24,478 nucleotides of DNA from CAZBQC01 sp964494015 (GCA_964494015.1 CAZBQC010000008.1:1-24478); one strand, 5' to 3'; shown: positions 7,984 to 16,264, counted from the first letter of the stretch. Translations and numbers: made by a program. The notes: generated by a model from the sequence alone, not told the origin.

Positions 7984-9312
7984 CTACTTCTGAATAACAT
8001 TATATAGTGAGAACATTGGTAAAATAATTGATAAGATAATTACTCCGACGGTAATTGCTAAAAAGGCAATCATGATCGGTTCAATTAAACTCTTTAAATT
8101 ATTGACCATATTTTTATGCAATTCTTGATAATATTGAGAAACTTTTTCCATCATTAGACCTAATTGTCCAGTGTTTTCTCCAGTGACAATCATTTCATAG
8201 GCAACAATTGGAAAAAACCACTGTCCATAGAATGATTCTGAGATTTTACCACCTTTATTAGTCAAGTTGTCGATAGTTTTAGCAATAATACCTTTATACA
8301 ATTCATTATTTGATACTTTGGATAAGATTTCCATGCTATTAGTAATGAAGACACCGTGATTTAGAAGTGATGCTAAAGTTTTAGTAAACATGGTCACTTC
8401 ACTATAAATCATAATATTGCCAATGACTGGTAAACGCATATAAAAAGTTTGCATCGTTCGTCGAAAACCCTTTACTTTTCGATACAGTAGGACATAAGTT
8501 CCTAAGACTGTCGTGATTCCTAAAATTACCCAGAACAAATTAGAACTAAGAAAGTCACTGATGGCAATAATAACTTTAGTAATTACTGGCAATTCTGAAT
8601 TGTTATCTTTAAAAAGACTGACAAACTTTGGAACAACCCAAACTAAAACGAAAGTTAAAACGAACATGGCAAAGACAAGGACAATCGTCGGATAAGTCAT
8701 GGCACTGATAATTTGTTTTCTTGTCTGATCCATCGATGTATAATAATCAGCCATATCGTCAAGAATCGCTGGCAAGTCTCCTGTCATTTCTGCTGTTTTT
8801 ACCATATTGATCAATAACTTAGGAAAGATATTTTCTTGCTTTTCCAAAGATGCTGAAAAACTTTGACCAGTTAATAATTCATAAACGATACTATCGTAAA
8901 TTTTCTTTTTATTTTTCTTGACTGTCTGTTTAGATAAGATTCTTACGGAATCAATAAGAGGAATTCCAGCTTTAATATAAGTTGATAACTGAGTCAAAGC
9001 AAAAGATAGTTCTCCAGCTTTTAACTTGCTACCAAAACTTAAGTTAATATCAAATTTACTTCTTGGAACAATATTGACTATTTCATAACCTTCACTGTTT
9101 AAAAACATTCGAACCTGATCAATATTATAGGCATCAAAGGTCCCTTTTTCTAATGCGTCATTGGCCTTCTTGATGGTATACTTGAAAGCAATCTTTTTGG
9201 CTTTTTTGGCATTTTCATCATGAACCATCGGCATTGGTGCTGGACAAAAGTTCTTTTTTTTAGAATCTACCACTTCTTTTTTCACTGGTTGTTGATTGTT
9301 ATTTTCTTTCAT
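7984..9312 (-). CDS. pilC: Type II secretion / type IV pilus inner-membrane protein (PilC/GspF/ComGB)
   Basis: Polytopic platform protein of a pilus or pseudopilus assembly machine. The 442 residues have a charged N-terminus, a region of about 90 residues including YNIDQVRMFLNSEGYEIVN, and two T2SSF domains. The first runs from FALTQLSTYIKAGIPLIDSV near residue 105, the second from FTKTLASLLNHGVFITNSME near residue 310. Membrane segments follow each, including one near the C-terminus (AFLAITVGVIILSIILPMF). TAGGAG lies 5-6 bases before the ATG and overlaps the previous stop. It is flanked by a TasA-like gene and the peptidase; no PilB/GspE ATPase or prepilin gene is in this window. Confidence 0.92.
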   Translation of the reverse strand: MKENNNQQPVKKEVVDSKKKNFCPAPMPMVHDENAKKAKKIAFKYTIKKANDALEKGTFDAYNIDQVRMFLNSEGYEIVNIVPRSKFDINLSFGSKLKAGELSFALTQLSTYIKAGIPLIDSVRILSKQTVKKNKKKIYDSIVYELLTGQSFSASLEKQENIFPKLLINMVKTAEMTGDLPAILDDMADYYTSMDQTRKQIISAMTYPTIVLVFAMFVLTFVLVWVVPKFVSLFKDNNSELPVITKVIIAISDFLSSNLFWVILGITTVLGTYVLLYRKVKGFRRTMQTFYMRLPVIGNIMIYSEVTMFTKTLASLLNHGVFITNSMEILSKVSNNELYKGIIAKTIDNLTNKGGKISESFYGQWFFPIVAYEMIVTGENTGQLGLMMEKVSQYYQELHKNMVNNLKSLIEPIMIAFLAITVGVIILSIILPMFSLYNVIQK

Positions 9313-9320
9313 ATTTTCTC

Positions 9321-9860
9321 CTAGAAACCTATACCATTACTGGCAATAGCTTCAATTTTTATTTTTCCCTGATACGAAAACTTAGATACATCCTTCTTGA
9401 CATTTCCATCAATCCATATCCGAAGGTAAAAATCTTGACTGTACTTTTCTCCAGCCTTGATTGATCCCTCATAAAGAACATTATTTCTAATTTTTGACAA
9501 GAGACTAGTTTTATTAACCAAATCCTTACTATCAAAATTATATTTAAAATCCTTACGACTGATTTCTTTTGCCAGTTTTTCATCGATTAGCTTTATCCGA
9601 TACAAAACTTTATCTTTTCCTAGATTAGTAATTGAAAAATGATAAGGATAAAGTTTTAACCCTTCTTGATCAGACATACTTTTTAAATTAGTTATTTTTA
9701 GATAGTCTTCATCATCAAAAACTACTTTCAATTTATTAACCTTAGCAATCCGATAAACTTCACGATTATTAAAAATTTGATAACTGACTCCTAAGGTTAT
9801 TAAAAAAGCAGCGACAAACAAAATAATTCCACTTAATTTTTTCTTTTTTTTCACTTTCAC
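9321..9860 (-). CDS. Membrane-anchored TasA-like secreted protein
   Basis: About 179 residues. A Lys-rich start (KVKKKKK) is followed by one hydrophobic segment (LSGIILFVAAFLITLGVSY) and an extracellular beta domain with LYPYHFSITNLGKDKVLYRI and a late IKAGEKYSQDFYLRIWI strand, the same layout as the N-terminal domain of the 22428-24077 protein. There is no ATG near the 5' end. I favour GTG 9858-9860 because GGTGG sits 5 bases upstream; a TTG 21 bases earlier or a GTG six bases later are alternatives. First gene of the operon with pilC and pilD, and transcribed from the promoter at 9904-9932. Function unknown; cell-surface fibre or matrix protein is a guess from TasA-like features. Confidence 0.65.
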   Translation of the reverse strand: MKVKKKKKLSGIILFVAAFLITLGVSYQIFNNREVYRIAKVNKLKVVFDDEDYLKITNLKSMSDQEGLKLYPYHFSITNLGKDKVLYRIKLIDEKLAKEISRKDFKYNFDSKDLVNKTSLLSKIRNNVLYEGSIKAGEKYSQDFYLRIWIDGNVKKDVSKFSYQGKIKIEAIASNGIGF

Positions 9861-9903
9861 AAATACCACCGTTACAACCAATCTTTATTAAGAAAAAGAT
9901 ATT

Positions 9904-9932
9904 ATCATAATGTATATCTTACTACATTACAA
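9904..9932 (-). promoter_or_regulatory. Promoter with embedded dyad upstream of the TasA-like/pilC/pilD operon
   Basis: Minus strand: -35 TTGTAA (9927-9932), 17-base spacer, -10 TATGAT (9904-9909). A perfect 7-base inverted repeat, TAATGTA (9908-9914) and TACATTA (9923-9929) with an 8-base gap, fills the spacer and touches both hexamers. This is a typical position for a repressor operator. No regulator gene in the window is an obvious match. Confidence 0.55.
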
Positions 9933-9970
9933 TAATATCATGATTTTTCTTTTGTTTCAACCAATTTTAC

Positions 9971-10522
9971 TTAAATAAATATACAAGAATTAAAAGATTT
10001 TACTATTTGATCATGTTTTACGACATTATATTTTCTTATCGTACAGACTTTTTTTTCTCTTAGACTTCTTTTAACATTTATGATTCGTTGATTTCTTGAA
10101 CCACGAAATTTCAAACTGAGACTTTTTTCACTCATCATAAACTTGCCATCGATTAAGACATCTACATACTTTAAGAATTCAATAGCTTTAGGCATTTTTA
10201 GTAATTCTTCAAAAGTGTAACCGGTATAGCACCATACATTTAAGTTAAGACTTTTAGCAAACTTAGCAATTTCGAGGCAAGGTTCAATCTGAGAAAAAGG
10301 TTCTCCTCCAGAAATGGTTATTCCATCCTGTCCAAGGAGACCAGATATTTCTTTTTTTATCTCTTCGACCTCAACTAACTTACCACCGTCAAAACTATGA
10401 GTCTCTGGATTATGGCACCCTGGACAGTGATGTGGACATCCTTGTGTCCAAATTATGGTCCTGATCCCTTCTCCATCGACAATACTGTCACTTTGAAGAT
10501 TACTAGCTAACCTAATTTTCAT
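9971..10522 (-). CDS. nrdG: Anaerobic ribonucleotide reductase activating enzyme NrdG
   Basis: Radical-SAM enzyme that uses a [4Fe-4S] cluster and S-adenosylmethionine to install the glycyl radical on NrdD. The 183 residues include the cluster motif CPHHCPGC (Cx3Cx2C) near residue 30 and the GGEP-type SAM-binding motif ITISGGEPF near residue 95. Its ATG overlaps the nrdD stop by four bases (ATGA) with no clear ribosome site of its own, indicating translational coupling. Confidence 0.96.
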   Translation of the reverse strand: MKIRLASNLQSDSIVDGEGIRTIIWTQGCPHHCPGCHNPETHSFDGGKLVEVEEIKKEISGLLGQDGITISGGEPFSQIEPCLEIAKFAKSLNLNVWCYTGYTFEELLKMPKAIEFLKYVDVLIDGKFMMSEKSLSLKFRGSRNQRIINVKRSLREKKVCTIRKYNVVKHDQIVKSFNSCIFI

Positions 10523-12867
10523 TTGATCGAGTGCTTGACACGATCTTTTTCTTCAGCTTTCTTACCGTCATTAAATCGGTCGACGGTTCCTACTAAATAA
10601 CCTGTAATTCTTCTAATTCTTTCAAATGAAACCCCATCTTTTTCTGTTCTTCCACATCCTGGGCAAGTATCTTTTATCACACCGGTAAATCCACAAACTG
10701 GATCACGATCAACCGGATGATTAATCGCTCCATAACCAATGCCCTCTTGCCTCATAATACGAACTATTTTCTCGAAAGCCTCGACATTTTCAGTCGTATC
10801 GCCATCTAGTTCAATATAAGTAATATGTCCAGCATTAGTAAGTTCATGAAAAGGAGCCTCTAATTTTATCTTATCATTAACTGATACCTTATAATAAACT
10901 GGTATATGGAAAGAATTGGTATAATATGGTCGATCAGTTACTCCTTTAATAATTCCATAAATTGATTTATCTATTCTAGTAAACCTGCCACTTAACCCCT
11001 CAGCTGGCGTAGCCAACAAAGTAAAGTTAAGTTTGTATTCCTTACTGTACTCATCGCACTGATCGCGCATAAATTTAATAATTTTATAACCTAAATCATA
11101 AGCCTTTTTACTTTCGCCATGATGTTCACCAATCAGTGCCTTTAAAGATTCAGCCAATCCAATAAAGCCTATCGATAAAGTCCCATGCTTTAAAACTCGA
11201 CGAATATTATCTTTGATCTTTAAATTTTTTGAATCTAGCCATACACCCTGTCCCAATAAGAAAGGAAAATTGTAGACTTTTTTACGACACTGAATTTCAA
11301 ACCTTTCTAACAACTGGTCGCGTACTAAATCCATAACTTCTTTTAATTCCTCAAAGAAGCCATCGATATCAGCTTTTTTACTAGTAACCACTCCGTGTTT
11401 AATACCGATTTTTACTAAGTTTACTGAGGTAAAGGATAAATTACCACGACTAGTGACAATCTCGCGATCAGGATCAGCTACATTGCCAATAACCCTCGTC
11501 CTGCACCCCATATAAGCAATTTCGGTATCAAAATTTCCCGGTTTATAATATTTCTTATTGAAAGGAGCATCGATAAAAGAGAAATTTGGAAATAATCTTT
11601 TAGCTGAAACACGACAAGCCAACTGAAATAAATCATAGCTAGGATCCTTTTTATTGAAGTTAATACCTTCTTTAACTTTAAAAATCGAAATAGGAAAAAT
11701 CGGTGTTTCTCCTTTTCCTAAACCAGCTTCAGCAGCCAATAAGAAATTCTTGATAACCATTCTGCCTTCGTATGATATATCAGTACCAAAATTGATAGAA
11801 GAAAATGGAACTTGAGCTCCAGCTCTACTATGCATAGTATTCAAATTGTGAATAAAAGCTTCCATTGCCTGATAGGTTATACGATCAGTTCTCTCGATGG
11901 CTTTTTTATAAGCACGACGAAAAATTCGTTCGACCTCTTCACTATCTTTATAATATTTTTCTAAAACCTTAAAATTAAAATTAATTTCTTTAATTTTAGA
12001 TATCTCTTTAATTATTCCATTAAAATTAACAAAGTTGATAAACCCCATCAATTCTAAATAATCAAATAAAATTTGTTTGAATTGCTTTTTGAAAGTCTTG
12101 ATGACACCTGGTGCCATATAGTAATCAAAGGCTGGAATACTCTGGCCACCATGTTGATCATTTTGATTTGATTGAATAGCAATGGCTGCTAAAGCCGTAT
12201 AGCTCATAATATCATTAGGTGTTCTTAAAAAGCCATGACCAGTAGAAAAACCCTTCTCAAATAGATTATTCAAATCTATTTGACAGCAGGTCGTCGTTCC
12301 CATCGGTAGAAAATCCATATCGTGAATATGAATTCTTCCTTCATCGTGAGCAGCAGAAAACCTATTTTCCATTAAATAAGACATCGCAAATTCACGAGAA
12401 ATAGTACTTCCATATTGAAGCATTGTTCCCATCGGCGTATCACCGTCGACATTGCCATTTTCTCTTTTACTGTCCTCTTCACTGGCATCTTTCAAAGTTA
12501 ATCTCTCGATAGCCTTAATTAATTTATGTTGTCTAGACATAAATATCTTCCTAGATTCTGCTCTTCTTTCACGATAACTGGAAAAAGACTCTAAAACATC
12601 TAGATATCCTAGTGCTTTTAAATGTTTTTCAATCAGATCCTGAATGTCTTCAATCTGAATAAAAGGTGCGTCTTTGTAATCAGATTCAATTTGTGATAAA
12701 ACAGCCATAAATACTTTATTGGCATCACTTTCATTATATTTATTGTTCTCTACACTATCAAAGCCTTTCTTGATAGCTACAGCTATTTTCTCTTTGTTAA
12801 AAGCGACCTTTTTGCCATCTCTTTTAACAACTTTCAATGCCGTTTCTTTTTCAGTAACGGTCATCAT
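10519..12867 (-). CDS. nrdD: Anaerobic ribonucleoside-triphosphate reductase NrdD
   Basis: Oxygen-sensitive class III reductase making deoxynucleotides for DNA synthesis. The 782 residues start with an ATP-cone (VVKRDGKKVAFNKEKIAVAI), the allosteric dATP/ATP site. The barrel carries TTTCCQIDLNNLFEKG and MGCRTRVIGN. The C-terminus has a metal-type site (DPVCGFTG ... CPGCG) and the glycyl-radical loop RRITGYLVGTVDRFNDGK. I chose ATG 12865-12867 because GGAGG lies 7 bases upstream; the longer ORF start has no such site. It forms an operon with nrdG and has its own promoter. Confidence 0.96.
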   Translation of the reverse strand: MMTVTEKETALKVVKRDGKKVAFNKEKIAVAIKKGFDSVENNKYNESDANKVFMAVLSQIESDYKDAPFIQIEDIQDLIEKHLKALGYLDVLESFSSYRERRAESRKIFMSRQHKLIKAIERLTLKDASEEDSKRENGNVDGDTPMGTMLQYGSTISREFAMSYLMENRFSAAHDEGRIHIHDMDFLPMGTTTCCQIDLNNLFEKGFSTGHGFLRTPNDIMSYTALAAIAIQSNQNDQHGGQSIPAFDYYMAPGVIKTFKKQFKQILFDYLELMGFINFVNFNGIIKEISKIKEINFNFKVLEKYYKDSEEVERIFRRAYKKAIERTDRITYQAMEAFIHNLNTMHSRAGAQVPFSSINFGTDISYEGRMVIKNFLLAAEAGLGKGETPIFPISIFKVKEGINFNKKDPSYDLFQLACRVSAKRLFPNFSFIDAPFNKKYYKPGNFDTEIAYMGCRTRVIGNVADPDREIVTSRGNLSFTSVNLVKIGIKHGVVTSKKADIDGFFEELKEVMDLVRDQLLERFEIQCRKKVYNFPFLLGQGVWLDSKNLKIKDNIRRVLKHGTLSIGFIGLAESLKALIGEHHGESKKAYDLGYKIIKFMRDQCDEYSKEYKLNFTLLATPAEGLSGRFTRIDKSIYGIIKGVTDRPYYTNSFHIPVYYKVSVNDKIKLEAPFHELTNAGHITYIELDGDTTENVEAFEKIVRIMRQEGIGYGAINHPVDRDPVCGFTGVIKDTCPGCGRTEKDGVSFERIRRITGYLVGTVDRFNDGKKAEEKDRVKHSIK

Positions 12868-12901
12868 AATATTACCTCCATCCTCTCCTATTATTAATCT
12901 C

Positions 12902-12930
12902 ATTGTAGTATTTTGTAATTAAAAAGTCAA
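12902..12930 (-). promoter_or_regulatory. nrdD-nrdG promoter
   Basis: Minus strand: -35 TTGACT (12925-12930), 17-base spacer, -10 TACAAT (12902-12907), about 35 bases before the nrdD start. A LexA-like 14-mer is centred about 20 bases further upstream (12942-12955). I see no clear NrdR box pair. Confidence 0.7.
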
Positions 12931-12993
12931 TATATTTTTATCGAAAAAACGTTCGAAAAACTGTTTTCTGTTGATATCAAAAGAAAAAAATTT

Positions 12994-15144
12994 TTAATTA
13001 TTTTTGATGAGCGAAAGAGCAACTTTTTTCTTATCCTTTAAAATATCAATTACATAGCATTCGACAATGTCGCCGACCGCTATAATATCGTTTGGATCCT
13101 TGACATAATCTTTACTTAAATTAGAAATATGTGCCAAGCCATCATTCTTAAGACCAATGTCAATGAAAGCCCCAAAATCGACGACATTCCTAACTGTTCC
13201 AAGGAGCTTATCGCCAATTTTCAAATCCTCCATCGTCATAATGTCACTTCTCAAAAGTGGCTTGTCAAGTTTTTCTCTTGGATCACGATGAGGCTTCTTT
13301 AAAGATTCAACGATATCCCCTAAAGTATAAGAATCGATTCCTAATTCCTCGCTCTTCACCTTAAAATCAACTTTCTCTAATTCTAAAACCAAAGACTTAC
13401 TTCCAACATCAGTTAATGTAAAACCTAAATCAGTAAGAATTTTTAGAGTCTTTGAATAATTCTCTGGATGAATATTAGTTTTATCGAGGGGATTATCACC
13501 ATCAATAATTCTTAAAAAACCAATCGCCTGTTCAAAAGTCTTAGGTGTCACACCTTTTATTTTTCGAACCTCTTCACGATTTTTAAATTTACCCAATTTT
13601 TTTCTTTCTCTAAGAATTAAATCGATAACTTTCTTATTTAATCCTGAGACATATCTTAAAATGGAAAAAGAAGCGGTATTAATATTGACTCCAACATTGT
13701 TAACACATTTCATAACGATAAAGTTAAGTGCTTCATCAAGATTTTTTTGACTAAGATCATGTTGATATAATCCAACTCCAATACTTTTAGGATCAATTTT
13801 TACTAGTTCAGAAAGAGCATCCTGTAATCGCCTGCCAATACTGATGGCACTCCTTTTTTCAACTGTTAGGTTAGGAAACTCTTCTTTAGCTAAAAGTGAA
13901 GCTGAGTAAACTGAAGCTCCAGCTTCGTTGACGATAATATACTCTACTTTTCGTTTAGCTTCTTTTAAAACATCGGCAATAAAGATTTCACTCTCACGAG
14001 AGGCTGTTCCGTTTCCAATTGCAATGATATCAATCTGATATTTATCGATTAAATCCAAGATGATCTTTTTACTTTCTTCGATCTTAGCATCAGGTGGTGT
14101 CGGAAAGATGACCGCAATTTCTAATACTTCGCCAGTTTTTGATAAAACTGCCAGTTTGCATCCTGTTCGAAAAGCTGGATCATAACCTAAGACAACTTTC
14201 TCTTTGATCGGTGGCGTCAACAATAGTCTTTCTAAATTTCGTGAAAAATTATTGATGGCAGACACTTCTCCCTTATCCTTTAACTCACTTCTAACTTCTC
14301 GCTCGACACTAGGAAAAACTAATCTTTGATAAGCATCTTTAATCGCTTCTTTAATTAAATCATTAAAGAAATAATCATCTTTCCTAATAATATTCTTTTC
14401 CAAGTAATCGATGATTTCTTTTTCATTGACATCGATACTAACTTGAAGAACTTTTTCCTTCTCACCTCTATTTAAAGCTAAAATACGATGAGGTTTGATC
14501 TGATTGACTTTTTCTTGATAACGATAGTACATCTCATATACTTTATCTAGGTCAGGATGACTCTTCTTAACTTTACTAGTAATTATTCCATTTAAATAAA
14601 GATATCTTCTCATCCATTTTCGAAAGTTAAAATTATCACTTATCTCTTCGGCAATGATATCTCTTGCTCCATTTAAAGCTTCAAGGACACTAGGAACTTT
14701 CTCATTTAAATATGGTTTGACCAAATCATCAAGATTACCACTAAAGTTAAAACTCATAATGATCTCAGCCAATGGTTTTAATCCTAAATCGATGGCGATA
14801 CTAGCCTTCGTTTTCTTTTTTTCTTTAAATGGCCGATATAAATCCTCAACTTCGACTAGCTTTTGAGCTTTAACTATCTCTTCTTTTAACTCGTCAGTCA
14901 ATAGTCCCTTTTCATCAATTAGTCTAATTACTTCGTTTTTTCTATCCAAAAGACTTATCTGATACTGATAGACTTCCTCGATCTTTCGAAGCGTATCTTC
15001 GTCTAAGGAACCGGTCAACTCTTTTCGGTACCTCGCAATAAATGGAATCGTATTACCATCCTCTAATAATTTTAATACTGTTTCAACCTGCTTAACTCTG
15101 ATTCCTAAATTTTTACTTATTTCTTCAATTATTTCATTATTCAT
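12994..15144 (-). CDS. tex: RNA-binding transcription accessory protein Tex
   Basis: Conserved nucleic-acid-binding factor that associates with RNA polymerase; 716 residues, the usual length. The N-terminal helical Tex domain carries TIPFIARYRKELTGSLDE near residue 35. The YqgF/RNase-H-like domain holds VVLGYDPAFRTGCKLAVL near residue 320. A helix-hairpin-helix pair follows (VNINTASFSILRYVSGL and FKNREEVRKIKGVTPKTFEQ), and a C-terminal S1 domain (GTVRNVVDFGAFIDIGL) starts near residue 650. The ATG follows AGAGGT. No strong terminator is visible after the stop; a weak A/T-rich hairpin is all I see. Confidence 0.96.
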   Translation of the reverse strand: MNNEIIEEISKNLGIRVKQVETVLKLLEDGNTIPFIARYRKELTGSLDEDTLRKIEEVYQYQISLLDRKNEVIRLIDEKGLLTDELKEEIVKAQKLVEVEDLYRPFKEKKKTKASIAIDLGLKPLAEIIMSFNFSGNLDDLVKPYLNEKVPSVLEALNGARDIIAEEISDNFNFRKWMRRYLYLNGIITSKVKKSHPDLDKVYEMYYRYQEKVNQIKPHRILALNRGEKEKVLQVSIDVNEKEIIDYLEKNIIRKDDYFFNDLIKEAIKDAYQRLVFPSVEREVRSELKDKGEVSAINNFSRNLERLLLTPPIKEKVVLGYDPAFRTGCKLAVLSKTGEVLEIAVIFPTPPDAKIEESKKIILDLIDKYQIDIIAIGNGTASRESEIFIADVLKEAKRKVEYIIVNEAGASVYSASLLAKEEFPNLTVEKRSAISIGRRLQDALSELVKIDPKSIGVGLYQHDLSQKNLDEALNFIVMKCVNNVGVNINTASFSILRYVSGLNKKVIDLILRERKKLGKFKNREEVRKIKGVTPKTFEQAIGFLRIIDGDNPLDKTNIHPENYSKTLKILTDLGFTLTDVGSKSLVLELEKVDFKVKSEELGIDSYTLGDIVESLKKPHRDPREKLDKPLLRSDIMTMEDLKIGDKLLGTVRNVVDFGAFIDIGLKNDGLAHISNLSKDYVKDPNDIIAVGDIVECYVIDILKDKKKVALSLIKNN

Positions 15145-15156
15145 AAATTACCTCTA

Positions 15157-15178
15157 AAAGAAAAAGGATTAATATCCT
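15157..15178 (-). terminator. Terminator overlapping the stop of the 3D-domain gene
   Basis: Minus-strand stem AGGAT / ATCCT (15165-15178) with a 4-base loop that contains part of the stop codon, followed by TTTTTCTTTT. The stem is short but the U-rich tail is good. Confidence 0.5.
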
Positions 15179-15894
15179 AATCTTAATATTTCAAAATTAG
15201 CTGTCGTTAACCCAACTACGGATGCCTTAGCTTCAGATTCAAAAAGCAAATCAAAATTAGCCTGTTTTCCATCGCCAATTGCTCCACCACGGTCTAAGAC
15301 CACTGCTAAGATCGGTTCTTGATAAATTGATAAATTAGAAATTCTAACAATGGTTCCAAACGGATATCTTTTATCGGCAGCAACAATTCTAATCTTGCCG
15401 AAATTATTATCCTGATAATAGATATTACCTCCGCCAATATACATTCCTGATGCTGTCTCTGAAGTAGTGCACCCATAACAATCTGGTCCATAGCCAGTAA
15501 TTTTACCCTTATAACTTTCAATAACTGAAGAATTTACACTGGTATCTGGATCATATCCACTACTTGAATTACCACCAGATGAAGGTATCTCCTCTTTAAC
15601 AGGATTATTACTACTGTTATTACTATTGATACTACCATCAGTAGATTTTGATTCATCACTACCTGAAGAGAATCCTTTACTTTCTTCTTCCTCAATTACT
15701 TCTTTTGATTCCTTATTTTTATCATCTATCTCATTACTACTTTTTAAAGTTTCCTTTTGATTAGTAGCCGCTTCATTCTTCTTTAAATCGACTTCTTTCG
15801 AATAATCGCGCAAAATAAGAAAAGAATAAAATAATACCATAATAACGATCATTGTCATTAAAGTATTAAACACATACTTATATCGATTGTTCAT
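15169..15894 (-). CDS. Membrane-anchored 3D-domain (double-psi beta-barrel) cell-wall protein
   Basis: A 241-residue surface protein. It has a short basic N-terminus, a membrane anchor (about residues 10-30), and a Ser/Asn/Glu-rich linker of about 90 residues. The C-terminal 3D domain has the three defining aspartates: AADKRYPFGT, VLDRGGAIGDG and NFDLLF. Relatives (MltA C-terminal, RlpA and YabE/YorM-type domains) bind or cleave peptidoglycan glycan strands, so cell-wall hydrolysis or binding is likely. The start at ATG 15892-15894 is chosen for GCGAGG 5-6 bases upstream; two earlier in-frame ATGs lack a site as good. The upstream region has an unusual repeat cluster at 15937-15974. Confidence 0.85.
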   Translation of the reverse strand: MNNRYKYVFNTLMTMIVIMVLFYSFLILRDYSKEVDLKKNEAATNQKETLKSSNEIDDKNKESKEVIEEEESKGFSSGSDESKSTDGSINSNNSSNNPVKEEIPSSGGNSSSGYDPDTSVNSSVIESYKGKITGYGPDCYGCTTSETASGMYIGGGNIYYQDNNFGKIRIVAADKRYPFGTIVRISNLSIYQEPILAVVLDRGGAIGDGKQANFDLLFESEAKASVVGLTTANFEILRLGY

Positions 15895-15936
15895 CTTTAC
15901 CTCGCTATTATTCATTTTAACATAATATATGACATC

Positions 15937-15974
15937 AATAAAGCAATATGACACTTCTTGACACTTGCTTTATT
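15937..15974 (-). repeat. Inverted repeat enclosing tandem direct repeats upstream of the 3D-domain gene
   Basis: A perfect 10-base inverted repeat, AATAAAGCAA (15937-15946) and TTGCTTTATT (15965-15974), encloses two copies of TGACACTT (starting at 15948 and 15958, 10 bases apart, one helical turn). A third, shorter TGACAT lies at 15930-15935. The block ends about 45 bases before the chosen start, where upstream promoter elements or operators would be. It could also form a hairpin. Confidence 0.5.
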
Positions 15975-15987
15975 ACTAAAGAAAAGA

Positions 15988-16018
15988 ATTGTTAATAAAT
16001 TTTTTCTTTATCAACAAT
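15988..16018 (-). terminator. Terminator closing the accessory operon
   Basis: Minus-strand 12-bp stem ATTGTTGATAAA / TTTATTAACAAT (one G-U pair) with an A-rich 7-base loop, followed by TCTTTTCTTT. It ends the transcript coming from 20600. Confidence 0.7.
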
Positions 16019-16108
16019 CCCATAATAATCTTCAGTATCCTTCATAATAAAGTCATCACAACAATTATTTGTTAACACCAAAAGGTAAAAGTAGAGCTTT
16101 AGATACAA
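15992..16108 (-). pseudogene. Probable remainder of a frame-disrupted small gene
   Basis: Directly after the TAA of the 51-residue ORF the same frame stays open for 38 codons and ends in an acidic, coding-looking stretch (NNCCDDFIMKDTEDYYGIVD). A second frame between about 16072 and 16115 also reads plausibly (IVSKALLLPFGVNK). The best explanation I can offer is a gene of about 90-95 codons, starting at 16264, that has suffered two small frame changes. The closing terminator stem overlaps its last codons, which weakens the case. It could instead be untranslated 3' sequence. Confidence 0.25.
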
Positions 16109-16264
16109 TTAAGAAACTTCGCCTTTCTTAATCTTTAATAAATATGTTTCTAAATAGTTTAAAATCTTGATCAAAACTAACCGATCACATTTATTATAAT
16201 ACTTACATTCTACATTTTGATATATTATATTTAAAAGAGATCCTTTAAATTTATAGTATTTCAT
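16109..16264 (-). CDS. Short ORF (51 residues) overlapping the glycosyltransferase 3' end
   Basis: ATG 16262-16264 overlaps the last 14 bases of the glycosyltransferase gene in another frame, and the ORF runs to TAA 16109-16111. The product is basic and rich in Tyr and Lys (MKYYKFKGSLL; ECKYYNKCDR; KIKKGEVS) with two cysteines (Cys20 and Cys26). No membrane segment or known motif is visible. There is no strong ribosome site, so translation would rely on coupling. The open frame resumes after the stop, suggesting this is the first part of a longer broken gene. Confidence 0.4.
   Translation of the reverse strand: MKYYKFKGSLLNIIYQNVECKYYNKCDRLVLIKILNYLETYLLKIKKGEVS

Noticed and set aside
9971..10522. 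Insertion sequences, tRNA genes or CRISPR arrays anywhere in the window
   Set aside because: I looked for repeat-spacer periodicity, transposase motifs and cloverleaf/TTCGAATC-type elements and found none convincing.
10519..12867. Mycoplasma-type TGA = Trp code
   Set aside because: TGA serves as the stop of nrdD and of at least two accessory genes, and conserved Trp positions use TGG.
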